Source: Pararhodobacter sp. (GTDB lineage: Bacteria > Pseudomonadota > Alphaproteobacteria > Rhodobacterales > Rhodobacteraceae). Taken from it: a stretch of DNA of 64,000 nucleotides. This document shows, in pieces, positions 17,630-26,674 of the stretch. Under the pieces are notes generated by a model. The model was not told the origin of the DNA, made no database searches, and worked only from the letters and a program-made list of their open reading frames with translations. The position numbers and the translations under genes are program-made. The stretch lies in the NCBI RefSeq assembly GCF_034676545.1, contig NZ_JAUCBZ010000015.1:961001-1025000 (forward strand), given 5' to 3'. Position 1 is the stretch's first letter. Each line of letters opens with the position of its first letter.

Positions 17630-17854
17630 TCAGGCAGGGTCTGCGGGGCGGCGGATCTGGGCCGAGGCTTCGATCAGCAGTGGACGCAGACCTTCGCCAC
17701 CGGCATCCAGCACCGCAAACAATTGGCGGCGCATACGGGGCTCCCAGAAGTCGTTGATATGCGACGCACAAAGCTCCAGCCCCTCGGCATGGGGCTTGGA
17801 TTCCATGAACGTGGCGATCTGGTTGGCCATGCGGATGATCTTGTCAGCGGACAT
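17630..17854 (-). CDS. fdsD: NAD-dependent formate dehydrogenase delta subunit
   Basis: 74 residues from ATG 17854; an upstream extension in the same frame lies inside fdhD. The sequence MSADKIIRMANQIATFM with a later HINDFWEPRMR is typical of the small FdsD subunit, which helps assemble or stabilise the FdsABG complex. It overlaps the end of fdhD by 11 bases and is the last gene of fdsGBA-fdhD-fdsD. Confidence 0.9.
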   Translation of the reverse strand: MSADKIIRMANQIATFMESKPHAEGLELCASHINDFWEPRMRRQLFAVLDAGGEGLRPLLIEASAQIRRPADPA

Positions 17855-18695
17855 GTTCGGTCTCCGTCGCGATGCGGTCAGTGTGGGTGTAAACGTCAAA
17901 ACAATCGGCGCGGGCTTGCGCAATCAGGGTGATGCCCAGCGTTTCCGCCAGCGTAACGGCGTCGGCGGTTGGCGATGAAACGGCAATGAGGATCGGCGCG
18001 CCCAGTGTGGCGACTTTCTGGACCAGATCAATCGAGACCCGGCTGGTCAGGACGATGGCGCCGCGTCCTGGGTCGGTGCGTGCAAGCACACACCCTACGG
18101 TGGGGGCGACTGTAGGGTGTGTGCTTGCACGCACCATCGCCCCGGCCAGCTTGTCCAACGCGTTATGCCGTCCCACATCCTCACGCGCGTGGGTCAGCCG
18201 CCCATCGGTCCACCACGCGGCGCAATGCACCGCGCGGGTGGCGTCATGCAAGGTTTGCTGCCCCGGCAGCGCGGCAACGGCGGCCTTGATCTGCGCCGGT
18301 GTCATGGTGAAGCCCGAATGCCGGATCGGGGGCACATCCCGCAGTGCCTGCTCCAGGCTGTCAATGCCGCACAACCCGCAGCCAACCGGCCCGGCCATCG
18401 TGCGCCGCCGATCCTTGAGACGGGCCTCGGCGGCGGGTGTCACCCAGACTTGCACATCGAGACCCCGGTCGAGTTCGACGACGGTGATGCTCTCGATCTC
18501 CTCGGGGCGCGCCAGCCCTTCAGTCAGCGCGAACCCGGTGGCAAAATCCGCCAGATTGTCGGGCGTGGCCATCATCACCGCCTGGGTCGTGCCGTTGAAG
18601 GTCAGCGCCACGCCGACCTCCTCGGGCAACACCCGCTCGCCCGCCGCGATCGCCGCGCCGAACGTCAGCCGTGGAACGGACCGCGCACCCAGCAT
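17844..18695 (-). CDS. fdhD: Formate dehydrogenase sulphurtransferase FdhD with in-frame palindromic insert
   Basis: 283 residues, starting at ATG 18695 as TGATG with the fdsA stop. FdhD passes sulphur to the bis-MGD cofactor of formate dehydrogenase. The CGLC motif (C106 and C109) and the REDVGRHNALDKL block near 171 are intact. Right after that block, residues about 187-207 (VRASTHPTVAPTVGCVLART) come from a 61-base palindromic element. Homologues that I recall run directly from GAxxRA to DPxxGAIVLTSRVS, so about 16-20 residues are extra. The frame stays open, so the protein is probably still made; whether the loop is tolerated is unknown. Confidence 0.9.
   Translation of the reverse strand: MLGARSVPRLTFGAAIAAGERVLPEEVGVALTFNGTTQAVMMATPDNLADFATGFALTEGLARPEEIESITVVELDRGLDVQVWVTPAAEARLKDRRRTMAGPVGCGLCGIDSLEQALRDVPPIRHSGFTMTPAQIKAAVAALPGQQTLHDATRAVHCAAWWTDGRLTHAREDVGRHNALDKLAGAMVRASTHPTVAPTVGCVLARTDPGRGAIVLTSRVSIDLVQKVATLGAPILIAVSSPTADAVTLAETLGITLIAQARADCFDVYTHTDRIATETEHVR
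18075..18135. repeat. 61-base palindromic element inside fdhD
   Basis: Two perfect 24-base inverted arms (18075-18098 and 18112-18135, containing GCGTGCAAGCACAC) flank a 13-base centre. The left arm recurs base for base at 35864-35887 after sucB. The element is open in the fdhD frame and codes VRASTHPTVAPTVGCVLAR. It resembles the behaviour of Rickettsia palindromic elements (in-frame insertion into genes), but the sequence is different. Confidence 0.85.
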
Positions 18696-21583
18696 CACTC
18701 GGCCGCAGGAAGGATGCGCCGCGACATCTCGGCCTGTGCGGAATAGTCCTCCTGCCACTGGCTCGGCCCGTTCGAGGGCGTCACCTGCACCGCTGTCACC
18801 TTGTACTCCGGGCAGTTCGTGGCCCAATCCGAATTGTCGGTGGTGACGACGTTGGCCTGCGTATCAGGGTGGTGGAAGGTCGTATAGACCACCCCCGGCG
18901 AGACGCGGTCGGTGACATCCGCGCGCAGCGTGGTTTCGCCCGAGCGACTGGCAAGCCGGACCAGATCCCCATCGCGAATGCCGCGGTTTTCGGCGTCATG
19001 CGGGTGGATTTCCAGCACGTCCTGATCGTGCCAGACCACGTTCGCGGTGCGCCGGGTCTGCGCGCCGACGTTATACTGGCTCAGGATGCGCCCGGTGGTC
19101 AGCAACAGCGGAAAGCGCGGCCCGGTTTTCTCATCCGTCGCCACATATTCGGTGCGGATGAACTTGCCCTTGCCGCGCACGAACCCGTCCATATGCATGG
19201 TCGGTGTGCCCTCGGGTGCGCTTTCGTTGCAGGGCCACTGGATCGAGCCCAACGCGTCGATGCGATCAAAGCTGACCCCGGCAAAGCTGGGGGTCAGCAT
19301 GGCGATTTCATCCATGATCTGGCTGGGGTGGGTATAGGTCCAGTTGGCGCCCATCGCATTGGCCAGCATCTGCGTGACCTCCCAATCGGCATAACCATTC
19401 TTGGGGGCCATCACCTTGCGCACCATGTTGATGCGGCGCTCGGCGTTGGTGAAGGTGCCGTCCTTTTCCAGAAAGGTCGAGCCGGGCAGGAAGACATGCG
19501 CGTAATTTGCCGTTTCATTGAGGAACAGGTCGTGGACGATCACACAGTCCATCGCCGCCAGACCCGCCGCGACATGTTGCGTGTCTGGGTCGGATTGCAG
19601 GATATCCTCGCCCTGACAATACAGCCCCTTGAAGGTGCCATCGACCGCGGCATCCAGCATGTTGTTGATGCGCAGGCCCGGTTCGGTGTCGATGCTGACG
19701 CCCCAGGCGGCTTCGAATTGGCCGCGCACATCGTCCAGCTTGACGTGCCGGTAGCCCGGCAATTCATGCGGGAACGAGCCCATGTCGCACGAGCCCTGCA
19801 CGTTGTTCTGGCCGCGCAGCGGGTTCACGCCGACGCCCAGCTTGCCGATATTGCCGGTCAGCATGGCGAGGTTGGCGATGCCGATCACCGCGGTCGAGCC
19901 CTGCGAATGTTCCGTCACGCCCAGCCCGTAATAGATCGCGCCATTGCCGCCGGTGGCGTAAAGCCGCGCGGCCTTGCGCAGTTCTTCCGGGTCAACGCCG
20001 CATAGCGCCTCGATAGCCTCGGGGCTGTTGCGCTCTTCGGCGACGAATTCGGCGTAGTCCTGGAACTCGTCCCAATCGCAGCGCTCGCGGATGAAGGCCT
20101 CGTCGAACAGGCCCTCGGTGACGATCACATGCGCCATGGCGGTGACCACGGCGACGTTGGTGCCGGGGCGCAGGGGCAGGTGGTGCGCGGCGCGGATATG
20201 CGGCGCATCCTCGACCAGTTCGGTGCGGCGCGGGTCAACCACGATCACCTTGGCCCCGGCGCGCAGACGCTTTTTCAGGCGGCTGGCAAAGACCGGATGC
20301 GCATCAGACGGATTCGCACCGATGATCAGCGCCACGTCGGTGTGTTCCACGCTGTCGAAGTTCTGCGTGCCCGCCGAGGTGCCAAAGGTCTGGCCCAGCC
20401 CGTAGCCGGTGGGCGAGTGGCAGACGCGCGCGCAGGTGTCGGTGTTGTTGTTCAGGAACACCGCGCGGGTCAGTTTCTGCACCAGATAGGTTTCTTCGTT
20501 GGTGCAACGGCTCGAGGTGATCACGCCGACCGAATGGCGGCCGTGCTTGTCGATCAGCCCTTTCATGCGGCTGGCGCTGAAGGCCAGCGCCTCGTCCCAC
20601 GACACTTCGCGCCACGGATCGGTGATCTTGTCGCGAATCATCGGGTTCAGGATGCGTTCCTTGTGGTTCGCATAGCCCCAGGCAAAGCGGCCCTTGACGC
20701 AGGAATGCCCGCGGTTCGCCTCGCCGCCCTTGTGCGGCACCATGCGCACCAGTTCATTGCCGCGCATTTCCGCCTTGAAGCTGCACCCGACGCCGCAATA
20801 GGCGCAGGTGGTGATCACCGAACGGTCCGGCAGGCCCATTTCGATGACCGATTTTTCCTGCAGGCTGCCGGTCGGGCAGACCTGCACGCAAGCGCCGCAG
20901 GACACACAATCCGAGGTCAGGAACGTGTCGCCGGTCATTCCCGCCGAGACCCGGCTGTCAAAGCCGCGGCCCTCGATGGTCAGGGCAAAGGTGCCCTGCA
21001 CCTCGTCGCAGGCGCGCACACAGAGCGAGCAGACGATGCATTTCGCGGAATCAAAGCTGAAATAGGGGTTGGAGTTGTCGATCACCGTGTGCAGCGGGTT
21101 CTCGGCCCCGTTGGTGGATTTTGGCGCGACGTGGTTCATGCCCGGCGTATAGCGGATTTCACGCAGGCCGACCCGCGCCGCCATGCTCTGCAACTCGCTG
21201 TCGCCATTCGCGGCGCTGTCCAGGCCGGGAACCGGATGATCCGAGGCGTAAAGCTCCATCACGCCGCGCCGCAGCCGGTTCAGGCGGTCGGTCTGGGTGT
21301 GCACGCTGATGCCGGGGGCGACGGGTGTCGTGCAGGATGCGGGGGTGCCGTTGCGGCCGTCGATCTCGACCAGACACAGGCGGCACGAGCCGAACGCCGC
21401 AACGCTGTCGGTGGCGCAGAGTTTCGGCACCGGAATCCCGGCCTCGGTCGCGGCGCGCAGGATGCTGGTGCCGGCCGGAACCGTCACCGCAAAGCCGTCG
21501 ATGGTCAGGGTGATCATCTCGGTCGATTTCGAGGCGGGTGTGCCGTAATCGCGGTCGTCCCAGGGGATGATGAAATCTTTCAT
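18695..21583 (-). CDS. fdsA: NAD-dependent formate dehydrogenase alpha subunit
   Basis: 962 residues. The order is: [2Fe-2S] domain with C56, C67, C70 and C84; a His/Cys region; two [4Fe-4S] clusters (C182-C192 and C226-C236); a further [4Fe-4S] at C260, C263, C267 and C295; then the molybdopterin domain. The catalytic pair is C388-H389 in RVCHSPTGYG, so this is a cysteine, not selenocysteine, enzyme. It oxidises formate to CO2 with bis-MGD. It overlaps fdsB by 4 bases upstream and fdhD by 1 base downstream. Molybdenum would come from modABC nearby. Confidence 0.97.
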   Translation of the reverse strand: MKDFIIPWDDRDYGTPASKSTEMITLTIDGFAVTVPAGTSILRAATEAGIPVPKLCATDSVAAFGSCRLCLVEIDGRNGTPASCTTPVAPGISVHTQTDRLNRLRRGVMELYASDHPVPGLDSAANGDSELQSMAARVGLREIRYTPGMNHVAPKSTNGAENPLHTVIDNSNPYFSFDSAKCIVCSLCVRACDEVQGTFALTIEGRGFDSRVSAGMTGDTFLTSDCVSCGACVQVCPTGSLQEKSVIEMGLPDRSVITTCAYCGVGCSFKAEMRGNELVRMVPHKGGEANRGHSCVKGRFAWGYANHKERILNPMIRDKITDPWREVSWDEALAFSASRMKGLIDKHGRHSVGVITSSRCTNEETYLVQKLTRAVFLNNNTDTCARVCHSPTGYGLGQTFGTSAGTQNFDSVEHTDVALIIGANPSDAHPVFASRLKKRLRAGAKVIVVDPRRTELVEDAPHIRAAHHLPLRPGTNVAVVTAMAHVIVTEGLFDEAFIRERCDWDEFQDYAEFVAEERNSPEAIEALCGVDPEELRKAARLYATGGNGAIYYGLGVTEHSQGSTAVIGIANLAMLTGNIGKLGVGVNPLRGQNNVQGSCDMGSFPHELPGYRHVKLDDVRGQFEAAWGVSIDTEPGLRINNMLDAAVDGTFKGLYCQGEDILQSDPDTQHVAAGLAAMDCVIVHDLFLNETANYAHVFLPGSTFLEKDGTFTNAERRINMVRKVMAPKNGYADWEVTQMLANAMGANWTYTHPSQIMDEIAMLTPSFAGVSFDRIDALGSIQWPCNESAPEGTPTMHMDGFVRGKGKFIRTEYVATDEKTGPRFPLLLTTGRILSQYNVGAQTRRTANVVWHDQDVLEIHPHDAENRGIRDGDLVRLASRSGETTLRADVTDRVSPGVVYTTFHHPDTQANVVTTDNSDWATNCPEYKVTAVQVTPSNGPSQWQEDYSAQAEMSRRILPAAE

Positions 21584-23097
21584 TCGGCGGCCTCCTTGGC
21601 GGTGGTGGCGAAATCGTCAGGGAAATGGGTCAGCGCGGACATGACGGGGTAGGGGGTGAACCCGCCCAAAGCGCACAGCGAGCCGTCTTTCATGGTCTCG
21701 CACAGGTCGGTCAGCAGCGGAATGGCGTCTGGGTCGCCCGCCGCGATGCGGTCCACGGTCTCGACCCCGCGCACCGAGCCGATCCGGCAGGGCGTGCATT
21801 TGCCGCAGCTTTCAATGGCGCAGAATTCCATCGCGAAACGGGCGAGTTTCAACATGTTGGAGCGATCGTCGAACACGGTCAGACCGGCGTGACCGATCAG
21901 GCCCTCCTTGCCCGCGAATTCCTCGTAGCCGAAGGGTGTGTCGAACAGCGCGCGGGGGAAATAGGCCCCCAGCGGCCCGCCGACCTGCACCGCCTTGACC
22001 GGACGCCCCGAGGCCGTGCCGCCGCCGATCTTGTCGACGATGTCACCCAAGGGCAGGCCAAAGGCGATCTCGTACAGGCCGCCGTGTTTGACGTTGCCGG
22101 CGATTTGCAACGGGATCGTGCCGCGTGATCGGCCAAGGCCGAAGTCGCGGTAGAACGCCGCACCACGCTCGAAGATCACCGGGATGGTGGCCAGCGAAAT
22201 CACGTTGTTGACCACGGTCGGCTTGCCCAGAAATCCCTCCAGTGCGGGCAGCGGCGGCTTGGCGCGCACCACGCCGCGCTTGCCCTCGAGCGAGTTCAAC
22301 AGGCTGGTTTCCTCGCCGCAGACATAGGCCCCGGCACCGACCCGGATCTCCATGTCGAACGCAGGGCCGGTGCCCAGCACCGACGCGCCCAGCAGGCCCT
22401 CTGCGCGGGCTATCGCCACGGCCTCGTTCATCACCCGGATCGCGATGGGATATTCCGAGCGCAGATAGACGTAGCCCTTGGTGGCCCCCGTCGCCAGCCC
22501 GGCGATCACCATGCCTTCGATCAGCGTGAACGGGTCGCCCTCCATCACCATGCGGTCGGCGAAGGTGGCGCTGTCGCCCTCGTCGGCGTTGCAGACGATG
22601 TATTTCTGATCCGCCACCGCCTCGGAGACGGTTTTCCATTTGATGCCGGTCGGAAAACCTGCACCGCCACGGCCGCGAAGGCCAGACTCGGTGGTCTCCG
22701 CCACGATCTCGGCGGGCGTCATGCCCAGCGCGCGCTGCACGCCTTTGAGGCCGCCATGCGCGCGGTAATCCTCCAGCGACAAGGGGTCGATCACGCCGAC
22801 GCGGGCAAAGGTCAGGCGGGTCTGACCCTTCATCCACGGCAGTTCCTCAACGGGACCCAGCGCCTTGGGGTGGGCGGCCAGATCGCCGAACAGGGCGGGC
22901 ACATCGGCCAGATCCAGCGGGCCGAAACCAAAGCGCACGCCGTCGATTTCCACCTCGACCAGCGGCTCCAGCCAGACCATCCCGCGCGAGCCGTTGCGGA
23001 TCAGCGTGACATCCTTGCCCTGTGCGGTGATCTCAGCGGCGATTTCATCGGCCCCAAGGGCCACGGCGGCGCTGTCCAGCGGAACGAATATCTTCAT
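21580..23097 (-). CDS. fdsB: NAD-dependent formate dehydrogenase beta subunit, NADH/FMN binding
   Basis: 505 residues from ATG 23097, which forms ATGA with the fdsG stop; the longer frame upstream runs through fdsG. An N-terminal thioredoxin-like region precedes a NuoF-like domain with GRGGAGFPTG (about 160-170, FMN/NAD binding), CGEETSLLNSLEG and the [4Fe-4S] motif ESCGKCTPCRIG near 440. It passes electrons from FdsA to NAD+. Confidence 0.96.
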   Translation of the reverse strand: MKIFVPLDSAAVALGADEIAAEITAQGKDVTLIRNGSRGMVWLEPLVEVEIDGVRFGFGPLDLADVPALFGDLAAHPKALGPVEELPWMKGQTRLTFARVGVIDPLSLEDYRAHGGLKGVQRALGMTPAEIVAETTESGLRGRGGAGFPTGIKWKTVSEAVADQKYIVCNADEGDSATFADRMVMEGDPFTLIEGMVIAGLATGATKGYVYLRSEYPIAIRVMNEAVAIARAEGLLGASVLGTGPAFDMEIRVGAGAYVCGEETSLLNSLEGKRGVVRAKPPLPALEGFLGKPTVVNNVISLATIPVIFERGAAFYRDFGLGRSRGTIPLQIAGNVKHGGLYEIAFGLPLGDIVDKIGGGTASGRPVKAVQVGGPLGAYFPRALFDTPFGYEEFAGKEGLIGHAGLTVFDDRSNMLKLARFAMEFCAIESCGKCTPCRIGSVRGVETVDRIAAGDPDAIPLLTDLCETMKDGSLCALGGFTPYPVMSALTHFPDDFATTAKEAAE

Positions 23098-23576
23098 GCT
23101 TTTGCCCCCGCGATGAGTGCGTCCAGTTTTGCCACGTCGGCGCGGCCAATCAGTTTGCCATTCACCATCGCCGAGGGACCACAGGCGCACAGGCCAAGGC
23201 AGAACACCGGCTCCAGCGTGATCGCGCCGTCGGCGGTGGTCTCGTGCCAGTCGATCCCCAAGGCGTCGCGGGCGTGATCGGCCAAAGCCTCGCCGCCCAT
23301 CGCCTGACAGGCCTCGGCGCGGCAGATCTTCAGCACCGTGCGGCCCGCCGGGTGCGTGCGGAAATCATGGTAGAAGCTCATCACGCCATGCGCCTCGGCG
23401 CGGCTGATCTGCTGATCCTTGGCGATGATCGGCAGGGCCTCTTGTGGCACAAAGCCGAACGCCTCTTGCACGGCGTGCAAGATGGGCAGCAAAGCCCCTT
23501 CAAGGCTGCGGTGGGCGTCAAGGATCTGGTGCAGGGTGCTGCGCTCTGAATCCCCGAATGTTGGCGTGGCTGTCAT
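23094..23576 (-). CDS. fdsG: NAD-dependent formate dehydrogenase gamma subunit
   Basis: 160 residues, NuoE-like. The [2Fe-2S] ligands lie in CRAEACQAMG near 84 and CLGLCACGP near 125. It is the first gene of the fds operon; the promoter and a LysR-type site lie in the 96-base gap before the regulator gene. Confidence 0.95.
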   Translation of the reverse strand: MTATPTFGDSERSTLHQILDAHRSLEGALLPILHAVQEAFGFVPQEALPIIAKDQQISRAEAHGVMSFYHDFRTHPAGRTVLKICRAEACQAMGGEALADHARDALGIDWHETTADGAITLEPVFCLGLCACGPSAMVNGKLIGRADVAKLDALIAGAKA

Positions 23577-23648
23577 GTGGCTCCTCCGATCGGTCCGCGT
23601 TGCCTAACGGCAAAGCGATTGCCAATCAAATTACTATTTCCGTTGTTT

Positions 23649-23665
23649 GATAGATGGCGTCTATC
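23649..23665. promoter_or_regulatory. LysR-type binding site upstream of fdsG
   Basis: GATAGA-TGGCG-TCTATC is a perfect inverted repeat of 6-base arms with a T-N11-A core. It also fits ATAG-N7-CTAT, a pattern used by several LysR regulators including OxyR. It lies 73 bases upstream of the fdsG start and 8 bases after the regulator stop, so the adjacent LysR protein is the natural candidate. Confidence 0.6.
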
Positions 23666-23672
23666 GAAACGC

Positions 23673-24551
23673 TTACCCCAAACTTTGCACAAACGCATCC
23701 AGCAACAAGGTGCGGCGTCCGACCGGCGGAAGGATAAATGCGACATCGGTTGACGCCGCCTCGAGCCGAGACAGCGGAATACAGGCCAACCCGCGCCCTT
23801 CGGCAAAAAAGGCGGCGGTGCGTTGCGGCAGAATGGTGGCGGCGTTGCCATCGCCGACATGCCCAATCAGCGCAACAATCGAGTTCGATTCGATGCGCGG
23901 CGACACGCTCATCCCGGCCAGCGCCAGATGCCGGTCAAGGATGCGGCGGTTCTGCATGTCGGGCGTCAACAGGCCCAGTTCAAACTGATCCAATTGCGAC
24001 CAGTCCAGCGTCGCGGGCAGATCAAGATCGGGGCGGGTGACCAGCGCGTAGGTCTCATTGTACAGGGTCAGCACCTCGAACCCCGGCGGCGTGTCATGCG
24101 CCAGATCGGCGGCGGCATAACTGAGGCCCGCGTCGACCTCGAAATCCACCAGACGTTCCAGAATTTCATGGCTGTTGAGCGACACCACCCGCAGCCGAAC
24201 CGCCGGATTGCGGGTCAGGAACGGGCGCGTGTAATCATGCACCGAGGCCAGCGCCGTCGGGATCACCCCCAGCCGCAGCGTGCCCGCCAGACCATCGCGC
24301 GCCGTCGCCACGTCGGATTTCATCGCGCGGGCCTCGGCGACAATGGATTTCGCCCGCGCCAGAACGCGCTCGCCCTCGGGCGTCAGGCCAATATAGCGCG
24401 CCCCGCGCAGCACCAGCTGCACGCCCAGCGTTTCCTCCAGCGCCTTGATGGCTGACGAAAGCGTTGGCTGCGTGACATGGCAGGACTCAGCCGCGCGGCC
24501 AAAATGGCGTTCGCGTGACAGGGCAATCAGCATTTCCAGTTTGTCGATCAT
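23673..24551 (-). CDS. LysR-family regulator of the fds operon
   Basis: 292 residues from ATG 24551 (MIDKLEMLIALSRERHFG); ATGs at 24563 and 24575 are possible. The helix-turn-helix is at about 18-37 (FGRAAESCHVTQPTLSSAI), followed by a typical effector-binding domain. It lies directly upstream of fdsGBA on the same strand, as in other alpha- and betaproteobacteria where the LysR protein responds to formate. Autoregulation is plausible because the operator lies after its own stop. Confidence 0.85.
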   Translation of the reverse strand: MIDKLEMLIALSRERHFGRAAESCHVTQPTLSSAIKALEETLGVQLVLRGARYIGLTPEGERVLARAKSIVAEARAMKSDVATARDGLAGTLRLGVIPTALASVHDYTRPFLTRNPAVRLRVVSLNSHEILERLVDFEVDAGLSYAAADLAHDTPPGFEVLTLYNETYALVTRPDLDLPATLDWSQLDQFELGLLTPDMQNRRILDRHLALAGMSVSPRIESNSIVALIGHVGDGNAATILPQRTAAFFAEGRGLACIPLSRLEAASTDVAFILPPVGRRTLLLDAFVQSLG

Positions 24552-24599
24552 GGCCTCAACCATGCCGCATTGCACGCGAGGCGGAAAGGGGGGCTGATC

Positions 24600-25244
24600 T
24601 CAGGCCGGATCTTGGGCCAATTGGCGCAGGATCTGGGTGTAGTTCTCGACACCCTGCGCGCCGGTGACAAGGTGCTTGCGGTCGAACACCATCGCCGGGA
24701 CGCCGCGAATGCCCTGATCGGTCCAGAATTTCTGCACCTTCCGCACGTCGCCCGCAAACCGTTGATCTTGCAGAACCGTCAGCGCCTCGGCCCGGTCAAG
24801 GCCGATTTCCCCGGCCACCGCGACCAACACCGCGTCATCGGACAGATTGCGCCCGTCGGTGAAATGCGCGGCGAACAGCGCCTGTTTCAGATCATGCTTG
24901 CGACCCTGCGTCTCGGCCCAGTGCAGCAATTGATGGGCGTTGAACGTGTTGTGCATCCGCGTGTCATCGGAGAAGTTGATCACGAAACCCAGTTCCGCCC
25001 CCAGCGCCATCAACTGCGCGCGGTTCTGCGCGGATTGCGCGGGCGTGGAGCCATATTTCTCGGCCAGATGCTCACGCAGGTTTTGCCCCTCGGCGGGCAT
25101 ATCGGGGTTCAGTTCGAATGGATGCCAGTGGATTTCATGCGCGGTGCCCGTCGCCTCGAGCGCCTGCGCCAATTGGCTGTAACCGATGATGCACCAAGGG
25201 CACATCACGTCGGACACGATGTCGATTCGAAGTGGCGTTGTCAT
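24600..25244 (-). CDS. DsbA-family oxidoreductase (FrnE-like)
   Basis: 214 residues from ATG 25244, with GGAAAGGG upstream; longer frames run toward the tRNA. The CPWC active site is at C15-C18 in SDVMCPWCIIG, followed by a helical insert and the cis-Pro block GVPAMVF near 180. There is no signal peptide, so it acts in the cytoplasm as a thiol-disulphide oxidoreductase or isomerase. It lies after the tRNA-Ile2 gene and before the LysR gene. Confidence 0.88.
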   Translation of the reverse strand: MTTPLRIDIVSDVMCPWCIIGYSQLAQALEATGTAHEIHWHPFELNPDMPAEGQNLREHLAEKYGSTPAQSAQNRAQLMALGAELGFVINFSDDTRMHNTFNAHQLLHWAETQGRKHDLKQALFAAHFTDGRNLSDDAVLVAVAGEIGLDRAEALTVLQDQRFAGDVRKVQKFWTDQGIRGVPAMVFDRKHLVTGAQGVENYTQILRQLAQDPA

Positions 25245-25358
25245 CAAAAACCCTTTCCAGCAGTCCCGACCTGCGCAACATCGGTGGTCGCATGAAACGG
25301 CAATCGGCGGCAAGCCATGTCGTGCAACGACCCGCGACGCCTGACCGCAAAAGTCCGC

Positions 25359-25434
25359 TGGTAGGCCCGGAGGGACTCGAACCCCCAACCAAGGCGTTAT
25401 GAGCGCCCTGCTCTAACCATTGAGCTACAGGCCC
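25359..25434 (-). tRNA. tRNA-Ile2 (anticodon CAT, lysidine-modified)
   Basis: A 76-base cloverleaf with the CCA end encoded. The acceptor arm is GGGCCTG paired with CGGGCCT, and the T-arm loop is TTCGAGT. The anticodon CAT is at 25399-25401. The anticodon-arm context (GAGCAGG...CTCATAA) resembles the E. coli tRNA-Ile2, whose C34 becomes lysidine, rather than an initiator or elongator tRNA-Met. Automated tools often label this tRNA-Met. Confidence 0.85.
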
Positions 25435-25630
25435 AGCCCGACCCTGATTAACAGGTTGTGCAGGGTGGTCAAGAAGTTGCGCGGGCCCGGCAGGTTGCAG
25501 CGCGCTGGCACGGGCCTGCGCGGCGGATTTGCCGCCAACACGGCGGTTCGCGGCGCGAAAACCGCACATGCAATTGATCCCCGGCCTGTGATGCGGTAAC
25601 GCCATGGCAAACTTGGGCCGGGGGCACACC

Positions 25631-26674
25631 ATGACCACTGAAAACGGGCTGACCTATGCGCAGGCAGGGGTTGATATCGACGCAGGCAACGCCTTGGTCG
25701 AGCGGATCAAGCCAGCCGCAAAGCGCACCAGTCGGCCGGGCACGATGTCCGGGCTGGGCGGGTTCGGCGCGCTGTTTGACCTCAAGGCGGCGGGCTATAG
25801 CGACCCGGTGCTGGTTGCGGCCACCGACGGCGTCGGCACCAAGCTGCGCATCGCGATTGATACCGGCGTGGTTGATACCATCGGCATTGATCTTGTCGCG
25901 ATGTGCGTCAACGATCTGGTCTGCCAAGGGGCAGAGCCGCTGTTTTTCCTCGATTATTTCGCCACCGGCAAGCTGGACGTAGACCAGGCCGCCCGCATCA
26001 TCGAGGGGATCGCCGAGGGCTGCGCGCGGTCCGGTTGCGCCTTGATCGGCGGCGAGACAGCGGAAATGCCGGGCATGTATCACGCGGGCGATTTTGATCT
26101 GGCGGGCTTTGCCGTGGGCGCGATGGAGCGCGGCACCGACCTGCCGTCGGGGGTGGTTCAGGGCGATGTGCTGCTGGGACTGGCCTCGAACGGGGTGCAT
26201 TCCAACGGCTATTCCCTGGTGCGCAAGGTGGTGGAAAAGGCGGGCCTGAATTGGTCCGACCCCAGCCCGTTCAGCGCGGGCACGGTGGGCGAGGCCTTGC
26301 TGACGCCCACGCGGCTGTATGTGAAACAGGCTTTGGCGGCGATCCGCGCGGGTGGCGTGCATGCCTTGGCGCATATCACCGGCGGCGGGTTGACCGAGAA
26401 CCTGCCGCGTGTCCTGCCCGAGGGGTTGGGCGCAGAGATCGACCTGAATTCCTGGACCCTGCCGCCGGTGTTCGACTGGCTGGCCCGCACGGCCAATCTG
26501 TCCGAACCCGAGTTGCTGAAAACCTTCAACAGCGGCATCGGCATGATCGTCGTGGTCGCCGCCGACCGCGCCGAGGCCTTGACCGCGTTGCTGGTCGCGC
26601 AGGGCGAAACGGTCAGCCAGTTGGGCCATGTCACGGCACAAGAAGGCGTGCGCTATAGCGGGTCCATCCTGTGA
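25631..26674 (+). CDS. purM: Phosphoribosylformylglycinamidine cyclo-ligase
   Basis: 347 residues from ATG 25631. Landmarks are TYAQAGVDIDAG at the N-terminus, the ATP-binding ATDGVGTKL and IGIDLVAMCVNDLVCQGAEPLFFLDY, and ALIGGETAEMPGMY. It is the fifth step of de novo purine synthesis (FGAM to AIR). The stop overlaps the purN GTG start as GTGA, so the pair is translationally coupled. Confidence 0.97.
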   Translation: MTTENGLTYAQAGVDIDAGNALVERIKPAAKRTSRPGTMSGLGGFGALFDLKAAGYSDPVLVAATDGVGTKLRIAIDTGVVDTIGIDLVAMCVNDLVCQGAEPLFFLDYFATGKLDVDQAARIIEGIAEGCARSGCALIGGETAEMPGMYHAGDFDLAGFAVGAMERGTDLPSGVVQGDVLLGLASNGVHSNGYSLVRKVVEKAGLNWSDPSPFSAGTVGEALLTPTRLYVKQALAAIRAGGVHALAHITGGGLTENLPRVLPEGLGAEIDLNSWTLPPVFDWLARTANLSEPELLKTFNSGIGMIVVVAADRAEALTALLVAQGETVSQLGHVTAQEGVRYSGSIL

